A program made the position numbers and the translations under genes. A DNA stretch of 64,000 nt, taken from positions 248,001-312,000 of the forward strand of contig NZ_JAIVLL010000001.1 in assembly GCF_020524625.1 (NCBI RefSeq), given 5' to 3'. This DNA comes from Brevundimonas poindexterae (GTDB lineage: Bacteria > Pseudomonadota > Alphaproteobacteria > Caulobacterales > Caulobacteraceae). This document shows, in pieces, positions 9,488 to 20,225 of this stretch; within the stretch, counting starts at the first letter, position 1, and every line of letters starts with the position of its first letter. The notes beneath the pieces are model-generated. The model made no database searches. It was not told the origin of the DNA and saw only the letters and a list, made by a program, of their open reading frames with translations.

Positions 9488-9517
9488 AAGCGCCGTCCGG
9501 GCACCGGGCGGCGCTTT
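9488..9517 (+). terminator. Rho-independent terminator after rpmF
   Basis: Bases 9488-9500 pair with 9504-9516 as a 13-bp stem with a single G-U wobble and a 3-nt GCA loop, followed by a short T-rich end. The position between rpmF and the lipoprotein gene fits termination of the rpmF transcript. Confidence 0.65.
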
Positions 9518-9552
9518 CTGCGTTCCGGTCTGAGCCCACAAGGAGTTCCCCC

Positions 9553-10170
9553 ATGCGTCATCCCCTCCGCAACATCCTCGGCACTGTCGGTGTCGTCGCC
9601 CTCATGGCGGCCTGTAGCCCGGAGACCGAGACCCCGACCGAACCGACCGCACCGCCCGCCGCGACCGATCCCACCGTCGGCGACACCACGGCCGTCAGCC
9701 TGACGGGCGAGGGCTGGGGCCCGCTGCGCATCGGCATGACCCGGGCCGAAGTCGTCGAGGCGCTGGGCGAGGATGCCAATCCGGACGCCGTCGGCGGGCC
9801 CGATCCCGAATCCTGTGACCAGTTCCGCCCCGAGCGCGCACCCGAGGGCATGCTGCTGATGGTGGAAAACGGGATGCTGACCCGGATTTCGATTTCGGAG
9901 CCCTCGGACCTGATGACCGACAAGGGCCTGCGTGTCGGAGACACCGCCGAGCGCGTGAAGGGCGCCTATGGCGATCAGGCGCAGGTCACCCCGCACAAGT
10001 ATCAGGACGCCCCCGCCGAATACGTCACGGTCTGGAGCCGGGGTGGCGGCGAGGAGTATGTCCAGGACACGCAGGCGCGCGGCATTGTCTATGAGATCAG
10101 CCGCGACGGCACCGTCATGGCCATCCACGCCGGTGGCCCCTCGATCCAGTATGTCGAGGGCTGTGCCTGA
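9553..10170 (+). CDS. Hypothetical lipoprotein
   Basis: A 205-residue protein with a lipobox, LMAAC, whose Cys would be near residue 22, so it is probably anchored to the outer or inner membrane. A Pro/Thr/Ala-rich linker follows. The folded part contains two similar elements, GPLRIGMTRAEVVEALG and KGLRVGDTAERVKGAYG. This pair resembles the repeated beta-alpha unit of SmpA/BamE-like lipoproteins or beta-lactamase inhibitor folds, which is only a suggestion. An AAGGAG lies just before the ATG. No specific function is recognised. It is monocistronic as far as the spacing shows. Confidence 0.75.
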   Translation: MRHPLRNILGTVGVVALMAACSPETETPTEPTAPPAATDPTVGDTTAVSLTGEGWGPLRIGMTRAEVVEALGEDANPDAVGGPDPESCDQFRPERAPEGMLLMVENGMLTRISISEPSDLMTDKGLRVGDTAERVKGAYGDQAQVTPHKYQDAPAEYVTVWSRGGGEEYVQDTQARGIVYEISRDGTVMAIHAGGPSIQYVEGCA

Positions 10171-10216
10171 GGCTGATTGGCGTTTGGTCGGGGCTGCGCT
10201 AAACCCCGCGACCTGA

Positions 10217-11521
<1,305 letters not shown>

Positions 11522-11622
11522 GCGGCACCCGCCGCTGAAATCCTACGGCCAAGCTACGGTTCGTTAGGCATTTTCGTGCAGGTTCTGACAACCGTTTTTC
11601 ACGCTCAGAAGGAGCGTTGTCA

Positions 11623-11955
11623 GTGCCTGAATGGATGAAACCCTACCTTCCGTCCGCAGTCCTCGCGTTGAGCGTGCTCTATCTGGGCGTGCAGGCCCTG
11701 ACCGGGCAATACGGACTGCTGACCGGAGACGAGCGCGCCGCCACCCTGGCCAAACGCGAGGCGGCTGCTGAACGTCTGGCCGCCGAGCGGCAGGATCTGG
11801 AACTGCGTGTCCGCTATCTGCAGACCAACCACCTGTCCCGCGACCTTCTGGAAGAGCGGGCCCGGGTGCTGCTCGGCTATGCCGACCCGGCCGATCACGT
11901 GATCCGGGTCAGCCTGCCTGCGCCCGCGGCAGACCGGTCTTCTCCTGCCCTCTAA
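11623..11955 (+). CDS. ftsB: FtsB/DivIC-family septum formation initiator
   Basis: A 110-residue bitopic protein with one transmembrane helix (about residues 9-27) and a charged coiled-coil-like stretch (about 40-75, LAKREAAAERLAAERQDLE). This is the layout of FtsB, which links FtsL and FtsQ in the divisome. The GTG at 11623 is chosen because an AAGGAG lies 8 nt upstream; an in-frame TTG at 11617 is too close to it. The C-terminal ERARVLLGYADPADHV is typical of the alphaproteobacterial form. It sits between eno and pdhA, a position often held by this gene. Confidence 0.82.
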   Translation: MPEWMKPYLPSAVLALSVLYLGVQALTGQYGLLTGDERAATLAKREAAAERLAAERQDLELRVRYLQTNHLSRDLLEERARVLLGYADPADHVIRVSLPAPAADRSSPAL

Positions 11956-12072
11956 ACTAATGTTACAGCCCGGACGGGCCGCTTTGCGTTTTCGGAACGA
12001 AGGCTGCTAAAGCCGCTTTCGTAATGACAGGCCGCGCGCAGGTGCGACGGGCCGCAAAGCCGGGAGGCCCGG

Positions 12073-13092
12073 ATGGCGAAAGCCGCCGCACAGAAATCCA
12101 CATCGACCAAGCGGTCCAATGGTCCGGCCGCGACCAAGGAAGACCTGCTGCGCTACTATCGCGAGATGGTGCTCATCCGCCGCTTCGAGGAGCGCGCGGG
12201 CCAGTTGTACGGCATGGGCCTGATCGGCGGCTTCTGCCACCTGTACATCGGGCAGGAAGCTGTGGCGGTCGGCGTTCAGGAGAGCGTCAAGCAGGGCCAC
12301 GACAAGATCATCACGGGCTACCGCGACCACGGGCATATGCTGGCCGCCGGCATGGACCCCAAGGAAGTCATGGCCGAGTTGACCGGTCGCATTGGCGGCT
12401 CGTCCAAGGGCAAGGGCGGCTCGATGCACATGTTCGACGTGCCGACCGGCTTCTATGGCGGTCACGGCATCGTCGGCGCCCAGGTCGCATTGGGCACGGG
12501 TCTGGCCTTCTCGGGCCGCTACCGGGGCGATGACTCGGTCGCCTTCGTCTATTTCGGCGATGGCGCGGCCAACCAGGGGCAGGTCTACGAAAGCTTCAAC
12601 ATGGCCCAGCTGTGGAAGCTGCCGGCCATCTACATCATCGAGAACAATCAGTACGCCATGGGCACGAGCATCGAGCGCTCGTCGTCGACGACCGATCTCA
12701 GCCAGCGCGGCGCCAGCTTCGGCATCCCGGGCGAGCAGGTCGACGGCATGGACGTCATCGCCGTGCGCGACGCCGTGGCAAAGGCGGTGAAGCGGGCGCG
12801 CGACGGGGAGGGGCCCTATATCCTTGAGGTGAAGACCTATCGCTACCGCGGCCACTCCATGTCGGATCCGGCCAAATATCGTTCGAAGGAAGAGGTCGAC
12901 ACTGTCAAGACGACCCGTGATCCGATCGAGCATGTGAAGAAGCTGCTGGCCGAGGCCAAGGCGACCGAGGACGAGATCAAGGCCATCGATGCCGAGATCA
13001 AGAGCATCGTCGCGGAGGCCGTCCAGTTCGCCCAGGAAAGCCCCGAGCCGGATCCCTCCGAGCTCTACACTGACGTCTACGTGGAGGCCTGA
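12073..13092 (+). CDS. pdhA: Pyruvate dehydrogenase E1 component, alpha subunit
   Basis: A 339-residue thiamine-diphosphate enzyme subunit. Together with PdhB it decarboxylates pyruvate and transfers the acetyl unit to lipoyl groups. The ThDP/Mg motif is visible as [15 protein letters not shown], and the phosphorylation-loop-like region [18 protein letters not shown] is present. The N-terminal Ala/Lys-rich tail is typical. It is the first gene of the pdh operon, with only 2 bp before pdhB. Confidence 0.97.
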   Translation: MAKAAAQKSTSTKRSNGPAATKEDLLRYYREMVLIRRFEERAGQLYGMGLIGGFCHLYIGQEAVAVGVQESVKQGHDKIITGYRDHGHMLAAGMDPKEVMAELTGRIGGSSKGKGGSMHMFDVPTGFYGGHGIVGAQVALGTGLAFSGRYRGDDSVAFVYFGDGAANQGQVYESFNMAQLWKLPAIYIIENNQYAMGTSIERSSSTTDLSQRGASFGIPGEQVDGMDVIAVRDAVAKAVKRARDGEGPYILEVKTYRYRGHSMSDPAKYRSKEEVDTVKTTRDPIEHVKKLLAEAKATEDEIKAIDAEIKSIVAEAVQFAQESPEPDPSELYTDVYVEA

Positions 13093-13094
13093 AC

Positions 13095-14453
13095 GTGACC
13101 GACATTCTGATGCCGGCGCTCTCGCCCACCATGGAAGAGGGCACGCTGACCAAATGGCACATCAAGGCGGGAGACACCGTCTCTGCCGGCCAGGTGATCG
13201 CCGAGATCGAGACGGACAAGGCGACCATGGAGGTCGAGGCCGTCGATGAGGGCGAAGTTTTGGAAATCCTCGTGGCCGAAGGCTCCGAGGGCGTGAAGGT
13301 CAACACCCCCATCGCCCGCCTGTCGGGCGACGATGGCGCGGCAGCCCCCGCTCCCGAAGCGCCCAAGGCGGAGGCGAAGGCCGAGGACGGGTCCGGCGCG
13401 GAAGGCGCGCCTGCCGATGCGCCGGTCAAGCCGAAGACCGAGCTGAAGGACCCCGAAATCCCGTCCGATGCCAAGCTGGTCAAGACCACCATCCGCGACG
13501 CCCTGCGCGACGCCATGGCCGAGGAAATGCGTCGCGACGAGAACGTCTTTCTGATCGGGGAAGAGGTCGCCCAGTACCAGGGCGCCTACAAGGTCAGCCG
13601 CGAGCTGCTGCAGGAGTTTGGTGACAAGCGCGTCGTCGATACCCCGATCACCGAGCACGGCTTTGCCGGTCTGGGCGTCGGCGCCGCCATGGCGGGGCTG
13701 AAGCCGATCGTCGAGTTCATGACGTTCAACTTCGCCATGCAGGCCATCGACCACATCATCAACTCGGCCGCCAAGACCCTCTACATGTCGGGCGGCCAGA
13801 TCCGGGCGCCCATCGTGTTCCGCGGACCCAACGGTGCCGCCAGCCGCGTCGCCGCCCAGCACAGCCAGGACTATTCGGCCTGGTACGCCCAGGTTCCAGG
13901 CCTCAAGGTCATCGCCCCCTATGACGCAGCCGACGCCAAGGGCTTGCTGAAGGCCGCCATCCGCGATCCGAACCCCGTCGTCTTCCTCGAGCACGAGATG
14001 ATGTACGGCCTCGAGTTCGATGTGCCGGAGGTGGACGACTACGTCCTGCCGATCGGCAAGGCCAAGGTCCGCCGCGAAGGCACCGACGTCACCATCACTG
14101 CCCACAGCCGCATGGTCGGCTTCGCCCTGCAGGCCGCCGAGAAGCTGGCGGAAGAGGGGATCGAGGCCGAGGTCATCGACCTGCGCACCCTGCGACCGCT
14201 GGACCACGAGACCATCGTGGAGAGCGTGAAGAAGACCAACCGTCTGGTCTCGGCCGAGGAAGGCTGGGGCCCCATGGGCGTCGGCGCCGAGGTCGTGGCT
14301 CGCGTGATCGAGCACGCCTTCGACTATCTGGATGCGCCGCCGTTGCGCGTGCATCAGGAAGATGTGCCGCTGCCCTATGCCGCCAACCTGGAAGCCCTGT
14401 CGCTGCCCGGCGTCGACAAGATCATCGAGGCGGTGAAGGCGGTGACCGCATGA
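13095..14453 (+). CDS. pdhB: Pyruvate dehydrogenase E1 component, beta subunit with N-terminal lipoyl domain
   Basis: A 452-residue protein starting with GTG at 13095. Residues 1-80 form a lipoyl domain with the lipoylation motif [11 protein letters not shown] (Lys near residue 42). A Pro/Ala/Glu linker covers about 83-125, and the transketolase-like E1 beta domain follows from about residue 130 ([29 protein letters not shown] is split across the catalytic groove). This extra lipoyl domain is known in alphaproteobacteria and means that E1 can carry its own swinging arm. The stop overlaps the next small gene by 4 bp. Confidence 0.97.
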   Translation: MTDILMPALSPTMEEGTLTKWHIKAGDTVSAGQVIAEIETDKATMEVEAVDEGEVLEILVAEGSEGVKVNTPIARLSGDDGAAAPAPEAPKAEAKAEDGSGAEGAPADAPVKPKTELKDPEIPSDAKLVKTTIRDALRDAMAEEMRRDENVFLIGEEVAQYQGAYKVSRELLQEFGDKRVVDTPITEHGFAGLGVGAAMAGLKPIVEFMTFNFAMQAIDHIINSAAKTLYMSGGQIRAPIVFRGPNGAASRVAAQHSQDYSAWYAQVPGLKVIAPYDAADAKGLLKAAIRDPNPVVFLEHEMMYGLEFDVPEVDDYVLPIGKAKVRREGTDVTITAHSRMVGFALQAAEKLAEEGIEAEVIDLRTLRPLDHETIVESVKKTNRLVSAEEGWGPMGVGAEVVARVIEHAFDYLDAPPLRVHQEDVPLPYAANLEALSLPGVDKIIEAVKAVTA

Positions 14454-14749
14454 CCCAGGAGCCGACCCAGTTCCAGCTGACGACGCCGGAAAGTGTCGCC
14501 TCCGATCCGAACGCCGTCGAACTGACGCGTATGTGGTGGTCGAAGGGCGAGCCGGTCATGTCGGTCAAGCCGGCCTTCACCGACCCCCGCCAGTATGGCC
14601 ACATGCTGGCTCTGGCGGCGAAACACATGGCCCACGGCTATGCCGTTCGTCACGGCCACGACGAGCGCCAGGCCTATAATCTGATCCTCGAGGGCTTCTC
14701 GGAAATCCTGAAGCGCAACGACGTCCAGACCGTCGTCGAGAAGGAGTGA
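14450..14749 (+). CDS. Small DUF5076-like protein inside the pdh operon
   Basis: A 99-residue soluble protein with no signal peptide or cysteine. It overlaps the pdhB stop by ATGA and ends 7 bp before pdhC, so it is translated with the dehydrogenase subunits. The sequence ([35 protein letters not shown]) resembles the DUF5076 family, which I assign from memory of Caulobacterales operons. No biochemical role is known to me. Its constant position suggests an assembly or regulatory partner of the complex, which is inference. Confidence 0.7.
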   Translation: MTQEPTQFQLTTPESVASDPNAVELTRMWWSKGEPVMSVKPAFTDPRQYGHMLALAAKHMAHGYAVRHGHDERQAYNLILEGFSEILKRNDVQTVVEKE

Positions 14750-14756
14750 GCGTCGC

Positions 14757-16010
14757 ATGACCGACATTCTGATGCCGGCCCTGTCTCCGACGATGGAAGA
14801 GGGCGTACTGGCCAAATGGCACATCAAGGTCGGCGACACGGTCTCGGCCGGTGATGTCATCGCCGAGATCGAGACCGACAAGGCGACCATGGAGGTCGAG
14901 GCCGTCGATGAAGGCGAAGTGCTTGAGATTCTGGTCGAGGCCGGCACCGAGGGGGTGAAGGTCAACACTCCCATCGCCCGCCTGGCCGGAGACGACGTGG
15001 CGCCCGCGCCGAAGAAGGCCGAGGCAGCCAAACCCGAGGCCGAGGCCAAACCGGAACCGAAAGCCGAGAAGGCCGAGGCCCCCAAGGCCCCTCCGGCTCC
15101 GGCGAAGGACGGCGAGCGGATCTTTGCCTCGCCGCTGGCCCGCCGCATCGCCGCGCAGAACGGCGTCGACCTGAAGTCGGTCAAGGGCACGGGCCCGCAC
15201 GGCCGCATCGTCAAGCGCGACGTCGAAGGCATGAAGGGCGGCACCGCGTCGGCCTCCGCCGCCCCGGCGAAGGGCGAACCGCGTCAGGTGCTGTCGCTGG
15301 AGCAACAGGGCATCGCCCCCGGCAGCTACGACCTCGTCCCGCTGGACGGCATGCGCAAGGCCATCGCGCGCCGCCTGACCGACAGCTTCCGCGACGTGCC
15401 GCACTTCCCGCTGACCATCGACTGCGAGATCGACGGCCTGCTGGCGGCCCGCGCCCAGGTCAACGCCCTGCTGGAACCGCAGGGGGTCAAGGTGTCGGTG
15501 AACGACTTCATCATGAAGGCGGTCGCCATGGCCCTGAAGGCCGTGCCTGAAGCCAACGCCAGCTACACGCCCGAAGGCATCGCCATGCACCATCATGCCG
15601 ATGTCGCCATGGCCGTGGCCATCGACGGCGGCCTGATCACCCCGATCATCCGCAAGGCTGAAACCAAGTCGCTGGCCGAGATCGCCACTGAGTCCAAGGA
15701 CCTGGCCAGGCGTGCCCGCGACCGCAAGCTCAAGCCCGAGGAGTTCCAGGGCGGCACCTTCTCGGTCTCGAACCTCGGCATGTTCGGCATCAAGTCGTTC
15801 GCCTCGATCATCAACGAGCCCCAGGGCGCGATCATGAGCGTGGGGGCAGGGGAGAAGCGTCCCGTCGTGCGCGGCGACAGCCTGGCGGTCGCGACCGTCA
15901 TGACCGTCACCCTGACCTGCGATCACCGCGTGGTTGACGGTGCCGTCGGTGCCCGCTTCCTGCAGGCCTTCAAGCCGATGATCGAAAACCCCGTGACGAT
16001 GCTGGCGTAA
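14757..16010 (+). CDS. pdhC: Pyruvate dehydrogenase E2, dihydrolipoamide acetyltransferase
   Basis: A 417-residue core enzyme with one N-terminal lipoyl domain ([11 protein letters not shown]), an Ala/Pro/Lys/Glu linker, a peripheral subunit binding domain (ASPLARRIAAQNGVDL) at about residues 123-158 and a C-terminal catalytic domain ending with CDHRVVDGAVGARFL, which holds the His-x-x-x-Asp acyltransferase pair. The lipoyl domain is nearly identical to that of pdhB, so a recent duplication or gene conversion is likely. It lies between the DUF5076-like gene and lpd. Confidence 0.97.
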   Translation: MTDILMPALSPTMEEGVLAKWHIKVGDTVSAGDVIAEIETDKATMEVEAVDEGEVLEILVEAGTEGVKVNTPIARLAGDDVAPAPKKAEAAKPEAEAKPEPKAEKAEAPKAPPAPAKDGERIFASPLARRIAAQNGVDLKSVKGTGPHGRIVKRDVEGMKGGTASASAAPAKGEPRQVLSLEQQGIAPGSYDLVPLDGMRKAIARRLTDSFRDVPHFPLTIDCEIDGLLAARAQVNALLEPQGVKVSVNDFIMKAVAMALKAVPEANASYTPEGIAMHHHADVAMAVAIDGGLITPIIRKAETKSLAEIATESKDLARRARDRKLKPEEFQGGTFSVSNLGMFGIKSFASIINEPQGAIMSVGAGEKRPVVRGDSLAVATVMTVTLTCDHRVVDGAVGARFLQAFKPMIENPVTMLA

Positions 16011-16020
16011 GGACGACACT

Positions 16021-17427
16021 GTGGCTGACACCTTCGATCTCATCGTCATCGGCTCGGGTCCGGGCGGCTACGTCGCGGCCATCCGCGCCAGCCAGCTGGG
16101 CCTGAAGGTCGGCATCGTCGAACGCGAGAACCTGGGCGGCATCTGCCTGAACTGGGGCTGCATCCCGACCAAGGCCCTGCTCAAGTCGGGCGAGAAGTAC
16201 GAAAGCCTGTCGCACCTCAAGGACTATGGCCTGTCGGCCGACAAGGTTGGTTTTGACTTCGAGGCCATCATCCAGCGCTCGCGCAAGGTCGCCAAACAGC
16301 TGAACAGTGGCGTCGGCTTCCTGATGAAGAAGCACAAGATCGAGGTCATCGAAGGCACGGCTAAGCTCGAGAAGGGCACGGCGGCCCCGAAAGTGGTCGT
16401 CGCCCTGAACGCCGGCGGCAACCGCACGCTGGAGGCCAAATCGGTCATGCTGGCGGTCGGCGCCCGCGCGCGTGCCATCTCGCAGATCGGGCTGGAAGCC
16501 GACGGCGATCGCATCTGGGCCTACCGCGAGGCCATGGCGCCGAAATTCATGCCCAAGTCCGTGGTCGTCATCGGCTCGGGCGCCATCGGCATCGAGTTCG
16601 GCAGCTTCTATCGGGCGCTCGGCGCCGAGGTGACCGTGGTCGAAGCCGTTGATCGCATCATGCCCGTCGAGGACATCGAGGTCTCCAAGGCCGCCCAGAA
16701 GGCGTTCGAAAAGCGCGGCATGAAATTCCGCACCGGCTGCAAGGTGACGAAGGTCAGCAAGGACAAGGCGGGCGTGAAGGTCGCCATTGAGGCGGGCGGC
16801 AAGGCCGAGACGCTGGAGGCCGAGGTCTGCATCTCGGCCGTCGGCATCACCGCCAACACGGACGGCATCGGTCTCGAGGCGCTGGGCGTGAACATGGACC
16901 GCGGCCACATCACGATCGACGGTCACTGCCAGACCAATGTGAAGGGGCTGTACGCCATCGGCGACTGCGCCGGCGCGCCCTGGCTGGCGCACAAGGCCTC
17001 GCACGAAGGCATTCATGCCGCCGAACACATCGCCGGTTACAAGACCCCCAACGTCCATTCGCCCATCGCGGGCTGCACCTATGCCCAGCCGCAGGTCGCC
17101 TCGGTCGGCATCACCGAGCAGCAGGCGAAAGAGGAAAAGCGTGAGGTCAAGATCGGCCGCTTCCCCTTCAAGGTGAACGGCAAGGCCATCGCCTCGGGCG
17201 AGACTGAGGGCTTTGTGAAGACCATCTTCGACGTGAAGACCGGCGCGCTGATCGGGGCCCATATGATCGGCGCCGAGGTCACCGAAATGATCCAGGGCTA
17301 TGTCACCGCCATCACCCTGGAGGCGACCGAGGAAGACATCCACGGGATCGTCTATCCGCACCCGACCATGTCCGAGGCGATGCACGAAGCCGCCCTCGAC
17401 GCCTATAGCCGCGTCCTGCACATCTGA
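16021..17427 (+). CDS. lpdA: Dihydrolipoyl dehydrogenase (E3)
   Basis: A 468-residue flavoprotein disulfide reductase that reoxidises dihydrolipoamide with NAD. It starts with GTG at 16021. The FAD motif VIGSGPGGYVAA, the redox-active disulfide GGICLNWGCIPTK, the NAD motif VVIGSGAIGIEFGSFY and the dimer active-site HPTMSEAMHEA are all intact. It is the last gene of the pdh operon, 10 bp after pdhC. Confidence 0.97.
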   Translation: MADTFDLIVIGSGPGGYVAAIRASQLGLKVGIVERENLGGICLNWGCIPTKALLKSGEKYESLSHLKDYGLSADKVGFDFEAIIQRSRKVAKQLNSGVGFLMKKHKIEVIEGTAKLEKGTAAPKVVVALNAGGNRTLEAKSVMLAVGARARAISQIGLEADGDRIWAYREAMAPKFMPKSVVVIGSGAIGIEFGSFYRALGAEVTVVEAVDRIMPVEDIEVSKAAQKAFEKRGMKFRTGCKVTKVSKDKAGVKVAIEAGGKAETLEAEVCISAVGITANTDGIGLEALGVNMDRGHITIDGHCQTNVKGLYAIGDCAGAPWLAHKASHEGIHAAEHIAGYKTPNVHSPIAGCTYAQPQVASVGITEQQAKEEKREVKIGRFPFKVNGKAIASGETEGFVKTIFDVKTGALIGAHMIGAEVTEMIQGYVTAITLEATEEDIHGIVYPHPTMSEAMHEAALDAYSRVLHI

Positions 17428-17537
17428 CGTTCGCTGATCATGAGCGATTTGTAAGGTTTGGGCAGGGGGCTTTTGCCTTGCCTGTTCAACCGTTGCGGAC
17501 CTAGTCTGCCCGCTGATGTGCCTGGGGGAGTAGCGTC

Positions 17538-18281
17538 TTGTTGAAGCTTGTGGGCCTTTTGGCTGCCGGACTGGTGCTGGGTCAGGACCCTGTGCAGGAT
17601 CCGGCCGACGCGGCGCCGATTGTCAATCCGGGCGCGCCGGGCGCCGCAACGCGCCAGATCACGGCGAGCCAGGCCGTCGACCTCAGCCGCACGACCCACA
17701 CGGCCGAAGACGTGCGCTTCATGCAGCACATGATCGTCCACCACGCCCAGGCCGTCGAAATGGTCGCGCTGCTGGAGACACGGGGCAGTTCGCCCGCCGT
17801 GCGCAACATGGGCCGCCGGATCGCCCTCAGCCAGGAAGCCGAAATTGACCTGATGCGGAACTGGCTGCTGTCGCGCGGCCTGCCGCTCGAGCCGACAGAT
17901 CTGCACGCCGGACACGCCATGGCGCCCGCGCCCGCCAGCGGCGGACACGATGCTCACGCCGGCCATATGGATCACGGCGCCGGTCACGATGCGCACGGCA
18001 CAGCGGCCACGCCGACCGATCCTGACGAAATCCCCTTGATGCCCGGCATGCTGTCGCCGGCCCAGATGCGCCGTCTGGCCGCCGCCGAAGGGCCCGAATT
18101 CGACCGCCTGTTCCTCCAGGGCATGATCCAGCACCACCAGGGCGCCCTCGACATGGTCGACGAACTGCTGGCGCTTCCTGACTCGGGCAATGACCCGATG
18201 CTGTCCGACTTCCTGTCTTCCGTCGTGGCCGATCAGTCGGCCGAAATCCTGCGCATGCAGTCCCTTCTGTCCGATCAATAA
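17538..18281 (+). CDS. Exported protein with two DUF305 units and a His/Met-rich linker
   Basis: A 247-residue protein starting with TTG at 17538, seven bases after a GGGGGAG. A short signal peptide ends near LVLGQD. Two DUF305 helical units are visible, around MQHMIVHHAQAVEM (residues about 58-72) and MIQHHQGALDM (about 196-206). Between them is a histidine-rich stretch with HAGHAM, GGHDAHAGHMDHG and GHDAHG. The DUF305 fold is a ferritin-like helical bundle often linked to metal handling. I infer periplasmic metal binding, most plausibly copper, but no ligand set is proven. It ends 22 bp before the LVIVD gene. Confidence 0.82.
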   Translation: MLKLVGLLAAGLVLGQDPVQDPADAAPIVNPGAPGAATRQITASQAVDLSRTTHTAEDVRFMQHMIVHHAQAVEMVALLETRGSSPAVRNMGRRIALSQEAEIDLMRNWLLSRGLPLEPTDLHAGHAMAPAPASGGHDAHAGHMDHGAGHDAHGTAATPTDPDEIPLMPGMLSPAQMRRLAAAEGPEFDRLFLQGMIQHHQGALDMVDELLALPDSGNDPMLSDFLSSVVADQSAEILRMQSLLSDQ

Positions 18282-18303
18282 GTCCCAACCAAAGGAAACG
18301 GCC

Positions 18304-20121
18304 ATGTTTGTCCGCAAAGCCCTGTATTCCTCCGCTGCTGCCGTAGCCGTCCTGCTGGGCGCGACATCGGTCATGGCGCAGGTCCAGGAAATCCCGGTGG
18401 ATGCCCGCTCGACGCTGGCGCCCGGTATCCACGACGCCGCCCAGGCCGCTCAGGGCATGGAACTCGAATATGCCGTGACCCCGCCGCCGGGCTTCTTCGA
18501 CCCGGACGCCATCTTCGCGCCGCCGACCACGCGCGAAGAGGCCGAGGCCATGCGCGCCAATCCGCCGCGCTATAGCCCGCTGGCGCTTGCCAACAGCGAC
18601 ATGGCCGTGTCGGACGGCAAGCTGTTCGTCGGCAACTTCAACGGCTTCAACATCTATGACATCAGCGGGCAGGGCGCCCCGGAACTGGTCGTCTCGGTCG
18701 TCTGTCCGGGCGGGCAGGGGGACCTGTCGGTCCACGGCAACCTGCTGTTCATGTCGGTCGAGCAGAACAACGGCCGGATCGACTGCGGTGCCTCGGGCGC
18801 CAGCGGGGCGGTGAACCCCGAGCGGTTCCGCGGCATCCGCATCTTCGACATCACCGACATCAAGGCCCCGCGTCAGGTGGCGGCGGTCCAGACCTGCCGG
18901 GGGTCGCACACCCACACCCTGGTGCCCTCGGCCGACCCGCGCACCCTCTATGTCTACAACTCGGCCACCTCGGGCGTGCGTCGCAGCGACGAGCTGTCGA
19001 TCTGCTCGGACGGCGAGCCCGGCACCAATCCCGAGACCGCGCTCTATTCGATCGACGTGATCGAGGTGCCGTTGGACCACCCGGAGAACGCCGCCATCGT
19101 CAACCGGCCGCGCATCTTCGCCGACCGTGACACCGGCGCCGTCGCCGGCCTGTGGATGGGCGGACGCGCCGGCGTCAGCAGCCAGGCCACGGCCCGCACC
19201 AATCACTGCCACGACATCACCGTCTTCCCGGAACTGAACCGGGCCGCCGGCGCCTGCAGCGGCAACGGCATCCTGCTCGACATTTCGGATCCGAAGAATC
19301 CGCAGCGCATCTCGGACATCTTTGACCCGGACATGGCCTACTGGCACTCCGCGACCTTCGCCAACAGCGGTGAGAAGGTCGTCTTCACTGACGAGTGGGG
19401 CGGGGGCACGTCGCCGCGCTGCACGGCCGAAGCTCCCGGCAACTGGGGCGCCAACCTGGTGGCCACCATCACCAACGGCGAACTGCGCGGCCGCGCCTTC
19501 CACAAGCTGCCGTCGGTGCAGGGCGCCAACGAGAACTGCGTCGCCCACAACGGCAACATCATCCCGGTGCCCGGTCGCGACCTGATGGTCCAGGCCTGGT
19601 ATCAGGGCGGCGTCTCGGTCATGGACTTCACCGATCCGATGCGTCCGGTCGAAATCGCCTATTTCGACCGCGGTCCGCTGGGTGAGCGTCTGATGATCGG
19701 CGGTTCCTGGTCGGCCTACTGGCTGAACGGCCGGATCTACTCCAGCGAGATCGCCCGCGGCATCGACGTGCTGCGTCTGGTCCCGTCGGATCAGCTGTCG
19801 GCGGCCGAAATCGCAGCGGCCGAGGCCGTCCAGATGGACGAGATCAACCCGCAGACCCAGACCCGCATCAGCTGGGCTGACACGCCCGACGTCGCTGGCG
19901 CCTATCTGGACCAGCTGCACCGCTCGGAAGGCATCACGGGCGACATGCACCATCAGGTGATGGGCGTGATCGACGGCTGGCGCCGGGGCCGCATCAACGC
20001 CGGGGCCGCACGGACGGCCGCAGCTTCGCTGAACGAGGCGGCCAGCGCCCAGGGCGTCAACCCGATCGACGCCGGTCGCATGAAGGCTCTGGCCGAAGTG
20101 CTGACCCGCGCCGCGGGCTAG
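18304..20121 (+). CDS. Exported LVIVD-repeat (beta-propeller-like) protein
   Basis: A 605-residue secreted or periplasmic protein with a signal peptide cleaved near VMAQ. The ATG at 18304 follows AAAGGAAA and fits the signal. The body holds repeated blade-like units such as NFNGFNIYDISGQGAPELV, IRIFDITDIKAPRQVA, ILLDISDPKNPQRIS and VSVMDFTDPMRPVEIA, which match the LVIVD repeat family. Several Cys and His residues are scattered through the propeller. Function is unknown. The pairing with a DUF305 gene and the strong terminator after it mark a two-gene operon. Confidence 0.82.
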   Translation: MFVRKALYSSAAAVAVLLGATSVMAQVQEIPVDARSTLAPGIHDAAQAAQGMELEYAVTPPPGFFDPDAIFAPPTTREEAEAMRANPPRYSPLALANSDMAVSDGKLFVGNFNGFNIYDISGQGAPELVVSVVCPGGQGDLSVHGNLLFMSVEQNNGRIDCGASGASGAVNPERFRGIRIFDITDIKAPRQVAAVQTCRGSHTHTLVPSADPRTLYVYNSATSGVRRSDELSICSDGEPGTNPETALYSIDVIEVPLDHPENAAIVNRPRIFADRDTGAVAGLWMGGRAGVSSQATARTNHCHDITVFPELNRAAGACSGNGILLDISDPKNPQRISDIFDPDMAYWHSATFANSGEKVVFTDEWGGGTSPRCTAEAPGNWGANLVATITNGELRGRAFHKLPSVQGANENCVAHNGNIIPVPGRDLMVQAWYQGGVSVMDFTDPMRPVEIAYFDRGPLGERLMIGGSWSAYWLNGRIYSSEIARGIDVLRLVPSDQLSAAEIAAAEAVQMDEINPQTQTRISWADTPDVAGAYLDQLHRSEGITGDMHHQVMGVIDGWRRGRINAGAARTAAASLNEAASAQGVNPIDAGRMKALAEVLTRAAG

Positions 20122-20143
20122 GTTCTGCGCCACAGACAGGGGA

Positions 20144-20172
20144 GCCCGCCGGAGCGATTCCGGCGGGCTTTT
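20144..20172 (+). terminator. Rho-independent terminator after the LVIVD gene
   Basis: A perfect 10-bp stem pairs 20144-20153 with 20159-20168 around the loop GCGAT, followed by TTTT. It lies 22 bp after the LVIVD stop and faces the convergent flavodoxin-like gene. Confidence 0.88.
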
Positions 20173-20225
20173 CCGCATGTCCGGTTATCGCCTAAGATAT
20201 ATTATGTGAAATTGGAGATACCGCC

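Noticed and set aside
17827..20178. 783-codon minus-strand ORF
   Set aside because: It lies opposite the DUF305 and LVIVD genes and shows no family signature.
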